Shown here piece after piece: positions 1 to 7,726 of a stretch of 64,000 nucleotides of DNA. The DNA is taken from assembly GCA_028357285.1 (NCBI GenBank), contig JAOMWM010000001.1:62001-126000 (forward strand), read 5' to 3'. The notes under the pieces are model-generated. The model did not search any database. It worked only from the letters and a program-made list of their open reading frames with translations, and was not told where the DNA came from. The DNA comes from Schleiferiaceae bacterium. GTDB lineage: Bacteria; Bacteroidota; Bacteroidia; Flavobacteriales; Schleiferiaceae. A program made the translations under genes and the position numbers. Within the stretch, counting starts at the first letter, position 1, and each line of letters starts with the position of its first letter.

Positions 1-909
1 AGTGCTTTTGAATTAAAGCTACTGGAAGGATGGAGACCAGTAGAAAAAAGAATTGTTAAGGTTAAGCAAAAGCCTATTACTTTACTTTCACAATTAGAGT
101 CTGAACTAAACAAAATACTCAAGGGTAACTATTCGTTTCATCACAAAAGAGATTGCAAATGGGTGTTTAGTGAGTTGAGTAAATTCTTGTCGGAGCGTGG
201 TCTAACCAACTCTACCATCAGCACCATTAATACGGAACTCTTAGGTGAGTTCATCACCCAAACTAAATGGTCCAATCGTACTCAAAAGAATGTTCTAACA
301 ACTCTAAAATGTCTCTCTAATACTCCTTTGAAAGAGCGTCTTAATTTGCTTAAAACAAGAAAGTGTAAATCCAACCTTCACAAGCCTATAAAGAACATTC
401 AGGAACTCTTAAATGACCTTAAAGAGCATAATCAGAACTTGTATCTCTGCTGTTTGATAACCTATGGCTGCTTACTTCGTCCACACCAAGAAATTCGACT
501 ATTAGAATGGTCTGACATTGACTTCAACAAAGGGTTTATAGCCCTATCAGGAGACAGAAACAAATCTGGGAGAAATAGAATCGTACCAATACCGGAATAT
601 GTAAAAGAGGAGTTAGTAAGATTGAATGTAGGTTATTCAGTATATGTGTTTTCCAAAAAGGGAGAGGCTTATAGTAAAGACTATTTTAGCGTCCTTTGGA
701 AGAGGTTTAAAGAACAATCTCGTAAGGATTTAAGTGGCATCACCCTTTACAGTTTTAGACATACTGGAGCCATTAAAGTCTTTGAAAAGACCGGCTCTCT
801 ACAAAAAGTACAGCAAGTAATGGGTCACAGCGACATGAAAGTATCACTTACCTATTTAAGGGGATTAGAAGTGACGCAGCTGGATGTTGAGGATTTGCCT
901 ACCTTGTAG
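1..909 (+). CDS. Tyrosine recombinase (phage/ICE-type integrase), 5' end missing
   Basis: Site-specific DNA recombinase that would integrate or excise a mobile element. The frame is open from base 1, so the gene runs off the left edge; the GTG at 163 is only an internal codon. In the visible 302 residues the N-terminal part is a SAM-like core-binding domain. The C-terminal catalytic domain shows Arg in CLLRPHQE (residue 160 of the fragment), Lys in RNKSGRNR (188), Arg in YSFRHTGA (253), His in VMGHSD (276) and the nucleophile Tyr in SLTYLRGL (285). The first His of the usual HxxR box is Tyr, a substitution I believe is common in Bacteroidota integrases. The gene is AT-rich like the rest of the island. 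The family is clear; which element it moves is inference. Confidence 0.88.
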   Translation, partial: SAFELKLLEGWRPVEKRIVKVKQKPITLLSQLESELNKILKGNYSFHHKRDCKWVFSELSKFLSERGLTNSTISTINTELLGEFITQTKWSNRTQKNVLTTLKCLSNTPLKERLNLLKTRKCKSNLHKPIKNIQELLNDLKEHNQNLYLCCLITYGCLLRPHQEIRLLEWSDIDFNKGFIALSGDRNKSGRNRIVPIPEYVKEELVRLNVGYSVYVFSKKGEAYSKDYFSVLWKRFKEQSRKDLSGITLYSFRHTGAIKVFEKTGSLQKVQQVMGHSDMKVSLTYLRGLEVTQLDVEDLPTL

Positions 910-920
910 TTGACTCACTA

Positions 921-2099
921 ATGAACCTAATTATGAAATACTCAATTCTTTTCTCCATCCTAATTGTTACATTAAACTCATGTGATTCCCCTTCGGTTGT
1001 GGAAGAATTATCCAATGAACAAGTCCTTGAGTTAATTCAAACAGACGAAGGATATGAAGATATTATTAGACAACTCAAGAGCGTTAATTATTTATTCGAA
1101 AAAGACCCAGTATTAAAAGCAGAATTCTCTAACTATTCTTATGCTCAATTCTTCGACCTTAAGAATTATACTATCGACTCAGCAATTATCTCCAATGCTT
1201 TTGAGAGTGGTTATGAAATCGCTAAAGAGCGTTTTGAAAGCACTAAAATTGCTTACAAGAACCAATTAGGTGATACGCTCGATAAGATTAGGCAAATCGA
1301 TGCAAGTGAGGTTGCGAATATTGAATTTGAAAAATATAGATATACCGAGTCAAAAGAAAAGTATGAGCATGATAGGAGGAAGAAAAGCTTCTTAGATTTT
1401 AAAGTCCGTTCTGAAAAGCCACTTAAAGCCGCTCGTATCAAATATAATTTAACTCATAAACTTACGGATGGAACTATGCGTGAATTTTCGGAACGAGGGA
1501 TTGATAAATATATAGCTTCAAAGGGATTTCAATTCTCATTTAGCAAATCAGCTGAATCAAATACGAATCCTCAAAGTGAATTTACTCTTACGTCAGTATT
1601 GCGGTATGATGGCGTTTTCATGGATCACGAACGTGAGATTCGATACTATGCAGGTTTCGCCAATATGTACGGTGATAAGACTTCTACAGAAGATTTTCTC
1701 AATGGGGAATATAATATCTCAATCAACAGCATTGAGTTAGTAGACAGTGAAAATAAATTTTACTCTTGGCCTGTATTCTATCAGTTAAAGGACTTAGAAT
1801 ATAAGAATGAGTACAGTGATGAAGAGTTTTTTAAACTGACAAGATTCTTTTTTAACTCACCTAATTCAATGATAAATAGCAATGGGGCTTATCTTCAATC
1901 TACAGTTTTAAGGGTATTATATGAGACCTCAATTCCTCGAATATTGCGTGAATCCGATTTAGAAAACTATTTAACATCAACATTTGGATTCAATGAATAC
2001 TTGACGATATTATCAGAAAAAGATGAGTTAGGACTTAAGCTACTTTTCTTAATTGAGCAGAACTATGGGAAAACTGATTTCCAGAAACTTATAGAGTAA
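921..2099 (+). CDS. Uncharacterised lipoprotein
   Basis: I do not recognise this 392-residue protein. It starts with a hydrophobic signal followed by a lipobox-like LNSC, so it should be exported and lipid-anchored. The ATG at 933 gives a more compact signal peptide than the ATG at 921; either could be the start. The mature part is hydrophilic, rich in Lys, Glu, Tyr and Phe, with a likely coiled-coil stretch around residues 90 to 160. It begins 11 bases after the integrase stop on the same strand and shares its AT-rich composition, so it looks like island cargo. No enzyme motif or known domain is visible. Confidence 0.7.
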   Translation: MNLIMKYSILFSILIVTLNSCDSPSVVEELSNEQVLELIQTDEGYEDIIRQLKSVNYLFEKDPVLKAEFSNYSYAQFFDLKNYTIDSAIISNAFESGYEIAKERFESTKIAYKNQLGDTLDKIRQIDASEVANIEFEKYRYTESKEKYEHDRRKKSFLDFKVRSEKPLKAARIKYNLTHKLTDGTMREFSERGIDKYIASKGFQFSFSKSAESNTNPQSEFTLTSVLRYDGVFMDHEREIRYYAGFANMYGDKTSTEDFLNGEYNISINSIELVDSENKFYSWPVFYQLKDLEYKNEYSDEEFFKLTRFFFNSPNSMINSNGAYLQSTVLRVLYETSIPRILRESDLENYLTSTFGFNEYLTILSEKDELGLKLLFLIEQNYGKTDFQKLIE

Positions 2100-2175
2100 A
2101 ATCTGGCTGTTGACAACCTTGGGAAAAGTAGTTTAACTGTAACCTGTTATCACATTAGAACTTAAACAAGTTTGT

Positions 2176-2220
2176 TATCTACTATTACTTGTAAATTATA
2201 GTAGATAGGTACATACCTAT
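2176..2220. repeat. Two overlapping inverted repeats
   Basis: TATCTACTAT (2176-2185) pairs perfectly with ATAGTAGATA (2198-2207), leaving a 12-nt loop. The right arm overlaps a second palindrome, ATAGGTA (2205-2211) with TACCTAT (2214-2220). The two structures are mutually exclusive as hairpins. This resembles a protein-binding or recombination site more than a terminator, because no T-tract follows. Confidence 0.6.
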
Positions 2221-2369
2221 TCTAACTTGGGTTCAGATTCTCGAAATCTCTAAGTCGGCTAATAGTCGAGAAGGCTTCCGAACAACTGCAGAGAGCAGTG
2301 GATGAGGGGCAGAAGGGAGATAATTATTAACGGCTCCCTTAATTCCTTGACATGTGTTTGAGAGTAATG

Positions 2370-2442
2370 ACTCATTGACATTAGTGGTGGCACATTGAGA
2401 ATAAAAACAAACCGTTGGTGATAGAGGGTATACTCATTGACA
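2370..2442 (+). repeat. Direct repeat ACTCATTGACA, two copies
   Basis: Identical 11-mers at 2370-2380 and 2432-2442, 62 bp apart. The second sits in the loop of the GTGATAG/CTATCAC hairpin. Function unknown; two copies are too few to call iterons. Confidence 0.5.
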
Positions 2443-2587
2443 CTATCACGGATACTTGGTAAAGCGAAGACTGATGCGGAAGCAAGTCCCCCATTTAAGG
2501 GGGGATATAAAACTATAGTGACGCTTCAGAGCAAATACAAGTCACGTACAGCTCCTATAACCCCCTTACTACTAATTCATTAATACG

Positions 2588-2614
2588 AAAAAAAAGGAGG
2601 GCCTAACCCTCCTT
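2588..2614 (-). terminator. Intrinsic terminator of the first RHH-like gene
   Basis: A perfect 8-bp stem (2594-2601 with 2607-2614, loop CCTAA) is followed on the minus strand by a run of T, matching the A-run at 2588-2595. It lies 38 bases past the stop of the small minus-strand gene at 2652-2834, which fits a terminator for that gene. Confidence 0.8.
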
Positions 2615-2651
2615 CTCTAAACACTATAAACTACTACATTACAACACCTAA

Positions 2652-2834
2652 TCAGCTGTTAAGGGTATTGTAGAGACTTCTACGGAGTATCTCCGTCATA
2701 CTTAACCCAGATTTACAAGAGAGGCTTTTAAGAGCCTCTTTCTCCTCTGGAGTAATGAATATTAGCATTCTTGAAGTCTTAGCTGTTTGACTCTTTTGGA
2801 TGTAGTCGTTGAGGTCACTCTCATTAATAATCAT
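2652..2834 (-). CDS. Small ribbon-helix-helix-like protein, paralogue A
   Basis: A 60-residue protein with a short N-terminal arm, a strand-like segment SRMLIFITPEEKEAL and the C-terminal pattern GLSMTEILRRSL. This matches a ribbon-helix-helix DNA-binding fold of the Arc/CopG/MobC sort. The start is set at the ATG giving MIINESDL, because the paralogue at 3524-3709 aligns from its own MIIKATHL; an upstream ATG at 2858 would add eight unrelated residues. An inverted repeat TTGTAC-N10-GTACAA lies directly upstream. It could be a transcriptional regulator or a relaxosome accessory protein. Fold assignment is by pattern only. Confidence 0.65.
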   Translation of the reverse strand: MIINESDLNDYIQKSQTAKTSRMLIFITPEEKEALKSLSCKSGLSMTEILRRSLYNTLNS

Positions 2835-2836
2835 AA

Positions 2837-2859
2837 TTGTACTTTCTATAATGTACAAG
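2837..2859 (-). promoter_or_regulatory. Inverted repeat TTGTAC-N10-GTACAA upstream of RHH paralogue A
   Basis: TTGTAC at 2837-2842 and GTACAA at 2853-2858 form a perfect inverted repeat immediately before the start codon at 2834. The 12-mer ATAATGTACAAG (2848-2859) recurs exactly at 3724-3735, in the same position before paralogue B. It is a candidate autoregulatory operator. Confidence 0.5.
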
Positions 2860-3523
2860 CAAAGGGTTAGTATATATTATTTATCTTTTGGCTGTAGGTC
2901 TTCAACAACCTATGTACTTGCGTTTAAGGAAAAATAGCTTACCACTGAACATACCCTCCCTTTTACTTGAAAACCTAAGAGGAGCTTAGAATCAAGATTT
3001 GGAGAGCCAACTTGAGCAGATACAAAACCTTCAGGAGTATTGGCAAAACCCAAGTCCCTAGTGAAGCGCCACTGCGCTGACCACTTCACAAAATATCTGT
3101 CACTTCCATTCCATTAGTACCTTTCGGCTTCAAGTCGGATAGAGACGGAGGGTAAGTCTCTTTAAGGAAGCTGTTGACTCAGCTACTAACTTTAATCTTT
3201 CCAACGATTACATCTCGTATCACGCTTGTAAAGGTCTGAATAGAGCTTTTGCTTTCGTGTTTGATTTGATTTGATACGGCTTATGAACCTTGATCATAAA
3301 CGGTGCTCTGAGAAGTCTAACGATAAAAACACTCCTCTATGTCTTTGCATAGATTTATTATGCTTGTTTAGATAATCTACAAGAGATTGAAACTGAGACT
3401 ACCTATACTGAACATACCCTAGTGAGGTATAAATGGGCATTCATTTGCATCATCACTTATTGACGCACTTATCAACGGAAATATGTTTTGAGACTCAGGA
3501 TTGTGATGGTGGCCTGAAGAGAA
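2860..3523. other. Gene-poor spacer between the two RHH paralogues
   Basis: About 660 bases without an open frame worth calling. It contains one copy of the motif AGGTCTT-N10-TGTAC (2896-2917), a 14-base direct repeat ACTGAACATACCCT at 2944-2957 and 3407-3420, and a hairpin-like stretch near 3060-3090 with arms GTGAAG and CTTCAC. On the minus strand between about 2930 and 3160 two short frames read like protein fragments in different phases, so a decayed gene is possible, but I could not assign it. Confidence 0.45.
2944..3420 (+). repeat. Direct repeat ACTGAACATACCCT, two copies
   Basis: Identical 14-mers at 2944-2957 and 3407-3420, both in the spacer upstream of an RHH gene. Together with the shared operator-like sequences this hints that the two RHH units arose by duplication. 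Confidence 0.5.
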
Positions 3524-3709
3524 TTACATCATTAAAATCGTATTGAATAGGCTTCGTCTTACGATTTCATTCATACTCATACCTGTAGTCTGAGATAGTT
3601 TTTGAAGCTTTTCTTTCTCATCTCTTGTAATGAATAAGAGGATTCTAGAATCTTTGGTTGGTTTACTTTCCTCAATGTATTGTGCTAGGTGAGTGGCTTT
3701 TATAATCAT
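3524..3709 (-). CDS. Small ribbon-helix-helix-like protein, paralogue B
   Basis: A 61-residue paralogue of the gene at 2652-2834. The shared pattern is MII at the start, then SRxLxFIT, EEK/DEK, and GxSMxEIxRRSL near the C-terminus, consistent with a ribbon-helix-helix DNA-binding protein. The start MIIKATHL is chosen from this alignment; an upstream ATG at 3748 would add 13 non-conserved residues. It diverges from hsdM, with about 110 bases between the two starts, so it is well placed to regulate the restriction-modification operon. A mobilisation accessory role is the alternative. Confidence 0.65.
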   Translation of the reverse strand: MIIKATHLAQYIEESKPTKDSRILLFITRDEKEKLQKLSQTTGMSMNEIVRRSLFNTILMM

Positions 3710-3713
3710 AGAT

Positions 3714-3795
3714 AGGTCTTTATATAATGTACAAGTTTCACTACCCAACTACTCAATTGTTTGATACGCTTTCAAGGTCTTGTAATCTTATGTAC
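3714..3795. promoter_or_regulatory. Shared bipartite motif AGGTCTT-N7-10-TGTAC between RHH paralogue B and hsdM
   Basis: AGGTCTT occurs at 3714-3720 followed by TGTAC at 3728-3732, and again at 3775-3781 followed by TGTAC at 3791-3795. A third copy lies upstream of paralogue A (2896-2902 with 2913-2917). Spacing is 7, 9 and 10 bases. Position between two divergent starts suggests an operator controlling both. The binding protein is inferred to be one or both RHH proteins. Confidence 0.45.
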
Positions 3796-3819
3796 CTTGA
3801 CAATTACTAATCTGAACCA

Positions 3820-5526
3820 ATGAGTACATACCAAGAGATTTCTTCCTTTATATGGAAGGTTTGTGACGATGAATTAAGAGGTCTATTTAAGCCTCACGAA
3901 TACGGAGATGTAATTATACCCTTTGTTGTATTGAGACGCTTAGATTGTCTCTTAGAGCCCCATAAGGACGAAGTAGTTCAACTATATAACGACCTTAAAG
4001 ACACCATAGATGATGTCTCGCCTATTATCAGGAAAAAGACAGGCCTGACATTTTATAATTACTCAGCCTTTGATCTTCAGCGATTAAAGTCAGACCCCAA
4101 TAAGATAGGTCCAAACTTCAGTTATTACCGAGGTTGCTATTCAGACAATGTCATTCAGATCCTTGAAAACTTTCAGATAGAGAAACTTTCTGATAAGCTT
4201 GCTAAGAATAAGAAACTTTACAGCCTTATTGATAAGTTTACAGAGGTAGATCTTCACCCTGACAAAGTGGATAATCATACGATGGGATCCATCTTTGAAG
4301 AGTTGCTCAGAAGATTTTCTGAGATGAGCAATGAAACAAGTGGAGAGCATTACACCCCAAGAGATGTTGTTAACTTACTTGTATCATTAGTCTTCAGTGG
4401 AGACAAGAATCATTTGAAAGGAGAGGGTATTCTTCGCTCAATATTTGATCCTTGTTGTGGAACAGGTGGTATGTTAACGATTGGAAAAGAGTGGGTTCAG
4501 GAGAATGTTTCAGAAGATGTAAAGTTTCAATTGTATGGCCAAGAGCTGAATCCTCAAACCTTCTCCATATGTAAATCGGACTTCCTTATTACAGGTGAAG
4601 ACCCTGATAATATCAAACTTGGCTCTTCACTTTCGTTTGATCAATTTCAAGGAAAGAAGTTTGACTATATGATAACCAATCCTCCATTCGGAGTTAGTTG
4701 GAAGTCTGAGAAAGATTATATCCTAACTGAGAAAGAAGACCCACAAGGTAGATTCAGTGTGGGTACGCCAAGAGTTTCTGATGGTTCATTACTATTCTTA
4801 CAACATATGATTTCCAAGATGAAATCAGGAGGTTCAAGAATAGGAGTTGTATTTAATGGATCACCACTTTTCACAGGAGATGCAGGAAGTGGAGAATCAG
4901 AAATAAGAAGATGGATAATTGAAAACGATTGGTTAGAATGTATTGTAGCACTACCTGATCAATTATTCTTCAATACAGGTATCACAACCTACATATGGAT
5001 TGTGACTAACAAAAAGAGTCCATATAGAAAGGGGAAGGTTCAGTTAATCAATGCTACCAACCTTTCAACCTCTATGAAAAAAAGCCTTGGGAATAAGAGG
5101 AAATACCTCTCCGATGAGCAGGTTAAGCAAGTCGTCAATGAATATGAACTTAATGGAGAGACTGAAATTTCAAAGATCTTTCCTAACGAGTTTTTTGGAT
5201 ATACCAAGGTTACAGTTGAACAGCCACTTATTGAAAATGGCTTCGTAAAGACAGATAAAAAAGGCAATGCTAAATCTGATAGTAAGCTAAGAGATTATGA
5301 GTCAATACCACTTTCGGAATCGGTAGAGGAGTATTTTGAGCGTGAGGTTCGCCCTCACCTTCCTGATGCTTGGATGGAAAGAGACAAGGATAAAGTTGGG
5401 TATGAAATCAATTTCACCAAGTATTTCTACGAATACAAACCATTGAGAGCAGTTGAAGATATTCTTAACGATCTAGCGAAACTTGAAGAAGAAACTGAGG
5501 CACTCAAAAAAGACCTTTTCAAATGA
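3820..5526 (+). CDS. hsdM: Type I restriction-modification DNA methyltransferase (M subunit)
   Basis: The M subunit transfers a methyl group from S-adenosylmethionine to adenine N6 within the bipartite site read by HsdS. At 568 residues it has the usual HsdM layout: an N-terminal helical domain starting about residue 5 (IWKVCDDELRG), the SAM-binding motif FDPCCGTGG at about 209-217, and the catalytic NPPF at about 287-290. The C-terminal region carries helices that typically contact HsdS. It is the first gene of a four-gene operon and overlaps the next gene by ATGA at 5523-5526. No frameshift or missing motif is seen, so it should be functional. Confidence 0.95.
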   Translation: MSTYQEISSFIWKVCDDELRGLFKPHEYGDVIIPFVVLRRLDCLLEPHKDEVVQLYNDLKDTIDDVSPIIRKKTGLTFYNYSAFDLQRLKSDPNKIGPNFSYYRGCYSDNVIQILENFQIEKLSDKLAKNKKLYSLIDKFTEVDLHPDKVDNHTMGSIFEELLRRFSEMSNETSGEHYTPRDVVNLLVSLVFSGDKNHLKGEGILRSIFDPCCGTGGMLTIGKEWVQENVSEDVKFQLYGQELNPQTFSICKSDFLITGEDPDNIKLGSSLSFDQFQGKKFDYMITNPPFGVSWKSEKDYILTEKEDPQGRFSVGTPRVSDGSLLFLQHMISKMKSGGSRIGVVFNGSPLFTGDAGSGESEIRRWIIENDWLECIVALPDQLFFNTGITTYIWIVTNKKSPYRKGKVQLINATNLSTSMKKSLGNKRKYLSDEQVKQVVNEYELNGETEISKIFPNEFFGYTKVTVEQPLIENGFVKTDKKGNAKSDSKLRDYESIPLSESVEEYFEREVRPHLPDAWMERDKDKVGYEINFTKYFYEYKPLRAVEDILNDLAKLEEETEALKKDLFK

Positions 5527-6452
5527 AACTATTCAATATTTTAGGAGAGAAATTAGAGGCGGTTGGTAGCAACCCTTTTAAACTAGAAAAAGACATTCAA
5601 TCTCTGATTGAAAACAATGTAGACGAATTGTTTGAATTAGAGTTTGTCAAGTCTGAACTACGAATAAACAACTTCAGGTTTGATACTCTTTGCTTTGATG
5701 CTAGCAATAATTCATTTGTAGTTATTGAATACAAGAAAGGGCATAGCTATTCCGTAATTGATCAGGGTTACTCTTACCTCTCCACTCTTCTCAATAACAA
5801 GTCAGACTTCGTTTTAGAATATAACGAGACTTTGGGTAAGACAATGAAGCGAGATGAGGTTGATTGGAGTCAGTCAAGAGTCATCTTCATTTCTCCATCT
5901 TTCTCATTGTATCAAAAGACATCTGTCAACTTTAAAAACCTTCCCTTTGAATTATGGGAGGTTACACGCTATAAAAATGGTTCATTGGCTATGAATCATA
6001 TCAGTACAGAATCTGATGTAGATATTAATTCCACGCTTGTTGATGACGAGAAATCCAATGTGGTAAAACAAGTGTCAAAAGAGGTAAAAAGATATGATGA
6101 GGACTTTCATCTGAATTACTCGCCAAATCGTCCTGATTGGGTCTTTGAAGCCTACGAAGACTTAAAGCAACGGATACTTTCAATAGATGAAAGTGTTGAA
6201 ATAAGAGTAGCAAAACAAACCATTGGTTTCAAAGCAAAAAGAGTATTTGCAGATATCATTGTAACAAATAAGGGCCTCAAAGTCGTGCTAAACCTCAAGA
6301 AAGGTGAATTAAGAGATGACCTAAACAAGGCAGAAGACATCAGTAATAAAGGGCATTGGGGTACAGGAGATTATTGGTATTGGATCTTTTCAATGGATGA
6401 CATTGACTATGCGCTAAATCTGATCAAACAGTCATTTAATAAGCAGGCCTGA
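5523..6452 (+). CDS. DUF91/NucS-like and DUF5655 protein inside the RM operon
   Basis: A 309-residue protein of two parts. The N-terminal half (about 20-150) resembles DUF91/NucS-type nucleases, with a PD-(D/E)xK-like arrangement: Asp in RFDTLCFD followed by VVIEYKKG, giving D...ExK. The C-terminal part (about 200-305) has the DUF5655 pattern, including NKGHWGTGDYWYW and a final DIDYALNLIKQ. Such proteins occur beside type I RM genes in other bacteria; their role is not settled. It overlaps hsdM by four bases and its stop shares one base with the hsdS start, so it is translated as part of the RM unit. Nuclease activity is inference from the motif. Confidence 0.75.
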   Translation: MKLFNILGEKLEAVGSNPFKLEKDIQSLIENNVDELFELEFVKSELRINNFRFDTLCFDASNNSFVVIEYKKGHSYSVIDQGYSYLSTLLNNKSDFVLEYNETLGKTMKRDEVDWSQSRVIFISPSFSLYQKTSVNFKNLPFELWEVTRYKNGSLAMNHISTESDVDINSTLVDDEKSNVVKQVSKEVKRYDEDFHLNYSPNRPDWVFEAYEDLKQRILSIDESVEIRVAKQTIGFKAKRVFADIIVTNKGLKVVLNLKKGELRDDLNKAEDISNKGHWGTGDYWYWIFSMDDIDYALNLIKQSFNKQA

Positions 6453-7726
6453 TGAAAGCTTATAATTCATACAAAAGTTCAGAGATTGATTGGATTGAAC
6501 AAATCCCATCGCATTGGTCAGAAAATAGAATTAAGTACTTGTTCTCAGAAAAACCAAGTACACAAAATACAGATCTAAATTCAGGCTCAATAAGTTTCGG
6601 TTCAGTAGTTTACAAAGATGACAATTCAATCCCTGAATCTACCAAACTCTCATATCAAGAAGTGTTAGTTGGAGAATTCTTGATTAACCCATTGAACCTT
6701 AATTACGATTTAAAAAGTTTGAGAACTGCTCTGTCAGATAAAAATGTCGTGGTTAGCCAAGGTTATATAGTTTTAAGGTTAGAAGAAAGAGATACTGATC
6801 AATCTTTTTTCAAACACCTCCTTAGAGTATTTGATGTTGAGCATATGAAATCACTTGGAAGTGGAGTCAGACAGACTATTTCTTTTAATCACCTTGGCAC
6901 AGAAGCTTTGCCATTACCACCAATTAAAGAGCAAAAAGCAATTGCATCTTTTTTAGATACCAAATCTTCACTCATTGATTCTCTAATTGAGAAAACCCAA
7001 CGAAAGATTAAACTACTAAAAGAGAAAAGAACCTCTTTAATAAATGAAGTAGTTACCAAAGGATTGAATCCTAATGTAGAGATGAAGGATAGTGGTGTGG
7101 AATGGATTGGAACAATGCCTAATAATTGGGTTAAGAAGAAGGTTTCTTGGATTAGTAAAGTCGCAAGCGGCACTACCCCAAAATCAGATAACAAAGAGTA
7201 TTATGAGAACGGAACAGTTAAGTGGCTGAATACAGGCGATTTAAATGACGGATTTCTAAGCACAACGAAAAAGTTAATTACTCAAAAAGCAGTTGATGAC
7301 TGTAAACTCAAACAGTATAGCTCTTATTCTGTGGTTGTAGCTATGTACGGTGCAACAATTGGAAAGACTTCTGTAATTACTGAACCTATGACTGTTAATC
7401 AAGCGTGCTGTGTGATCAACGATATAAAGGAAGTAAGCTCCACTTGGGTATATTATGTGTTTTTAGCAAGTAAGTCAAACCTTATTTTTCAAGGAGAAGG
7501 TGGGGGTCAGCCAAATATAAATCAAGAGACCATAAGGTCTCACTTTGTAACAATACCTCCTTTAAGTGAGCAAAATAGAATTTTGACATTCTTGAACGAA
7601 CAAACAGAATTAATTGATAAATCAGTTTCCATTGAAGAAGAGAGAATCAAACTTCTCAAAGAATACCGTCAATCGCTAATTTCAAGTGTAGTTACAGGTA
7701 AAATTAAAGTAACTGAAGATGCCTAG
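6452..7726 (+). CDS. hsdS: Type I restriction-modification specificity subunit (S subunit)
   Basis: HsdS reads the two halves of the target sequence and holds two HsdM and two HsdR subunits. The 424 residues show the expected duplication: a first target recognition domain (about 15-150), a conserved helical spacer (LPLPPIKEQKAIASFL, about 150-205), a second recognition domain beginning after VEWIGTMPNNW (about 213), and a second spacer (IPPLSEQNRILTFL to the end). The two recognition domains differ from each other, as expected for an asymmetric bipartite site. The gene overlaps hsdR by 8 bases. No adjacent second hsdS or inverted repeats for phase variation are seen. Confidence 0.93.
   Translation: MKAYNSYKSSEIDWIEQIPSHWSENRIKYLFSEKPSTQNTDLNSGSISFGSVVYKDDNSIPESTKLSYQEVLVGEFLINPLNLNYDLKSLRTALSDKNVVVSQGYIVLRLEERDTDQSFFKHLLRVFDVEHMKSLGSGVRQTISFNHLGTEALPLPPIKEQKAIASFLDTKSSLIDSLIEKTQRKIKLLKEKRTSLINEVVTKGLNPNVEMKDSGVEWIGTMPNNWVKKKVSWISKVASGTTPKSDNKEYYENGTVKWLNTGDLNDGFLSTTKKLITQKAVDDCKLKQYSSYSVVVAMYGATIGKTSVITEPMTVNQACCVINDIKEVSSTWVYYVFLASKSNLIFQGEGGGQPNINQETIRSHFVTIPPLSEQNRILTFLNEQTELIDKSVSIEEERIKLLKEYRQSLISSVVTGKIKVTEDA

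Larger units (their letters stand above)
2100..2587. other. Intergenic island DNA rich in inverted and direct repeats
   Basis: No convincing gene is visible between the lipoprotein stop and the terminator of the next gene. The stretch holds overlapping inverted repeats (2176-2220), an 11-base direct repeat ACTCATTGACA at 2370-2380 and 2432-2442, a 7-bp hairpin (GTGATAG at 2418-2424, CTATCAC at 2443-2449) and a C5/G6 hairpin at 2487-2505. The density of structure suggests a cis-acting DNA site or an untranslated RNA, but nothing identifies which. Confidence 0.5.

Noticed and set aside
163-909. GTG at 163 as the integrase start
   Set aside because: The frame is open to base 1 with protein-like sequence, so the true start lies left of the window.
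2930-3160. Possible gene remnant on the minus strand
   Set aside because: Two short frames in different phases read like protein but lack starts, are interrupted by stops, and match no family I recognise.
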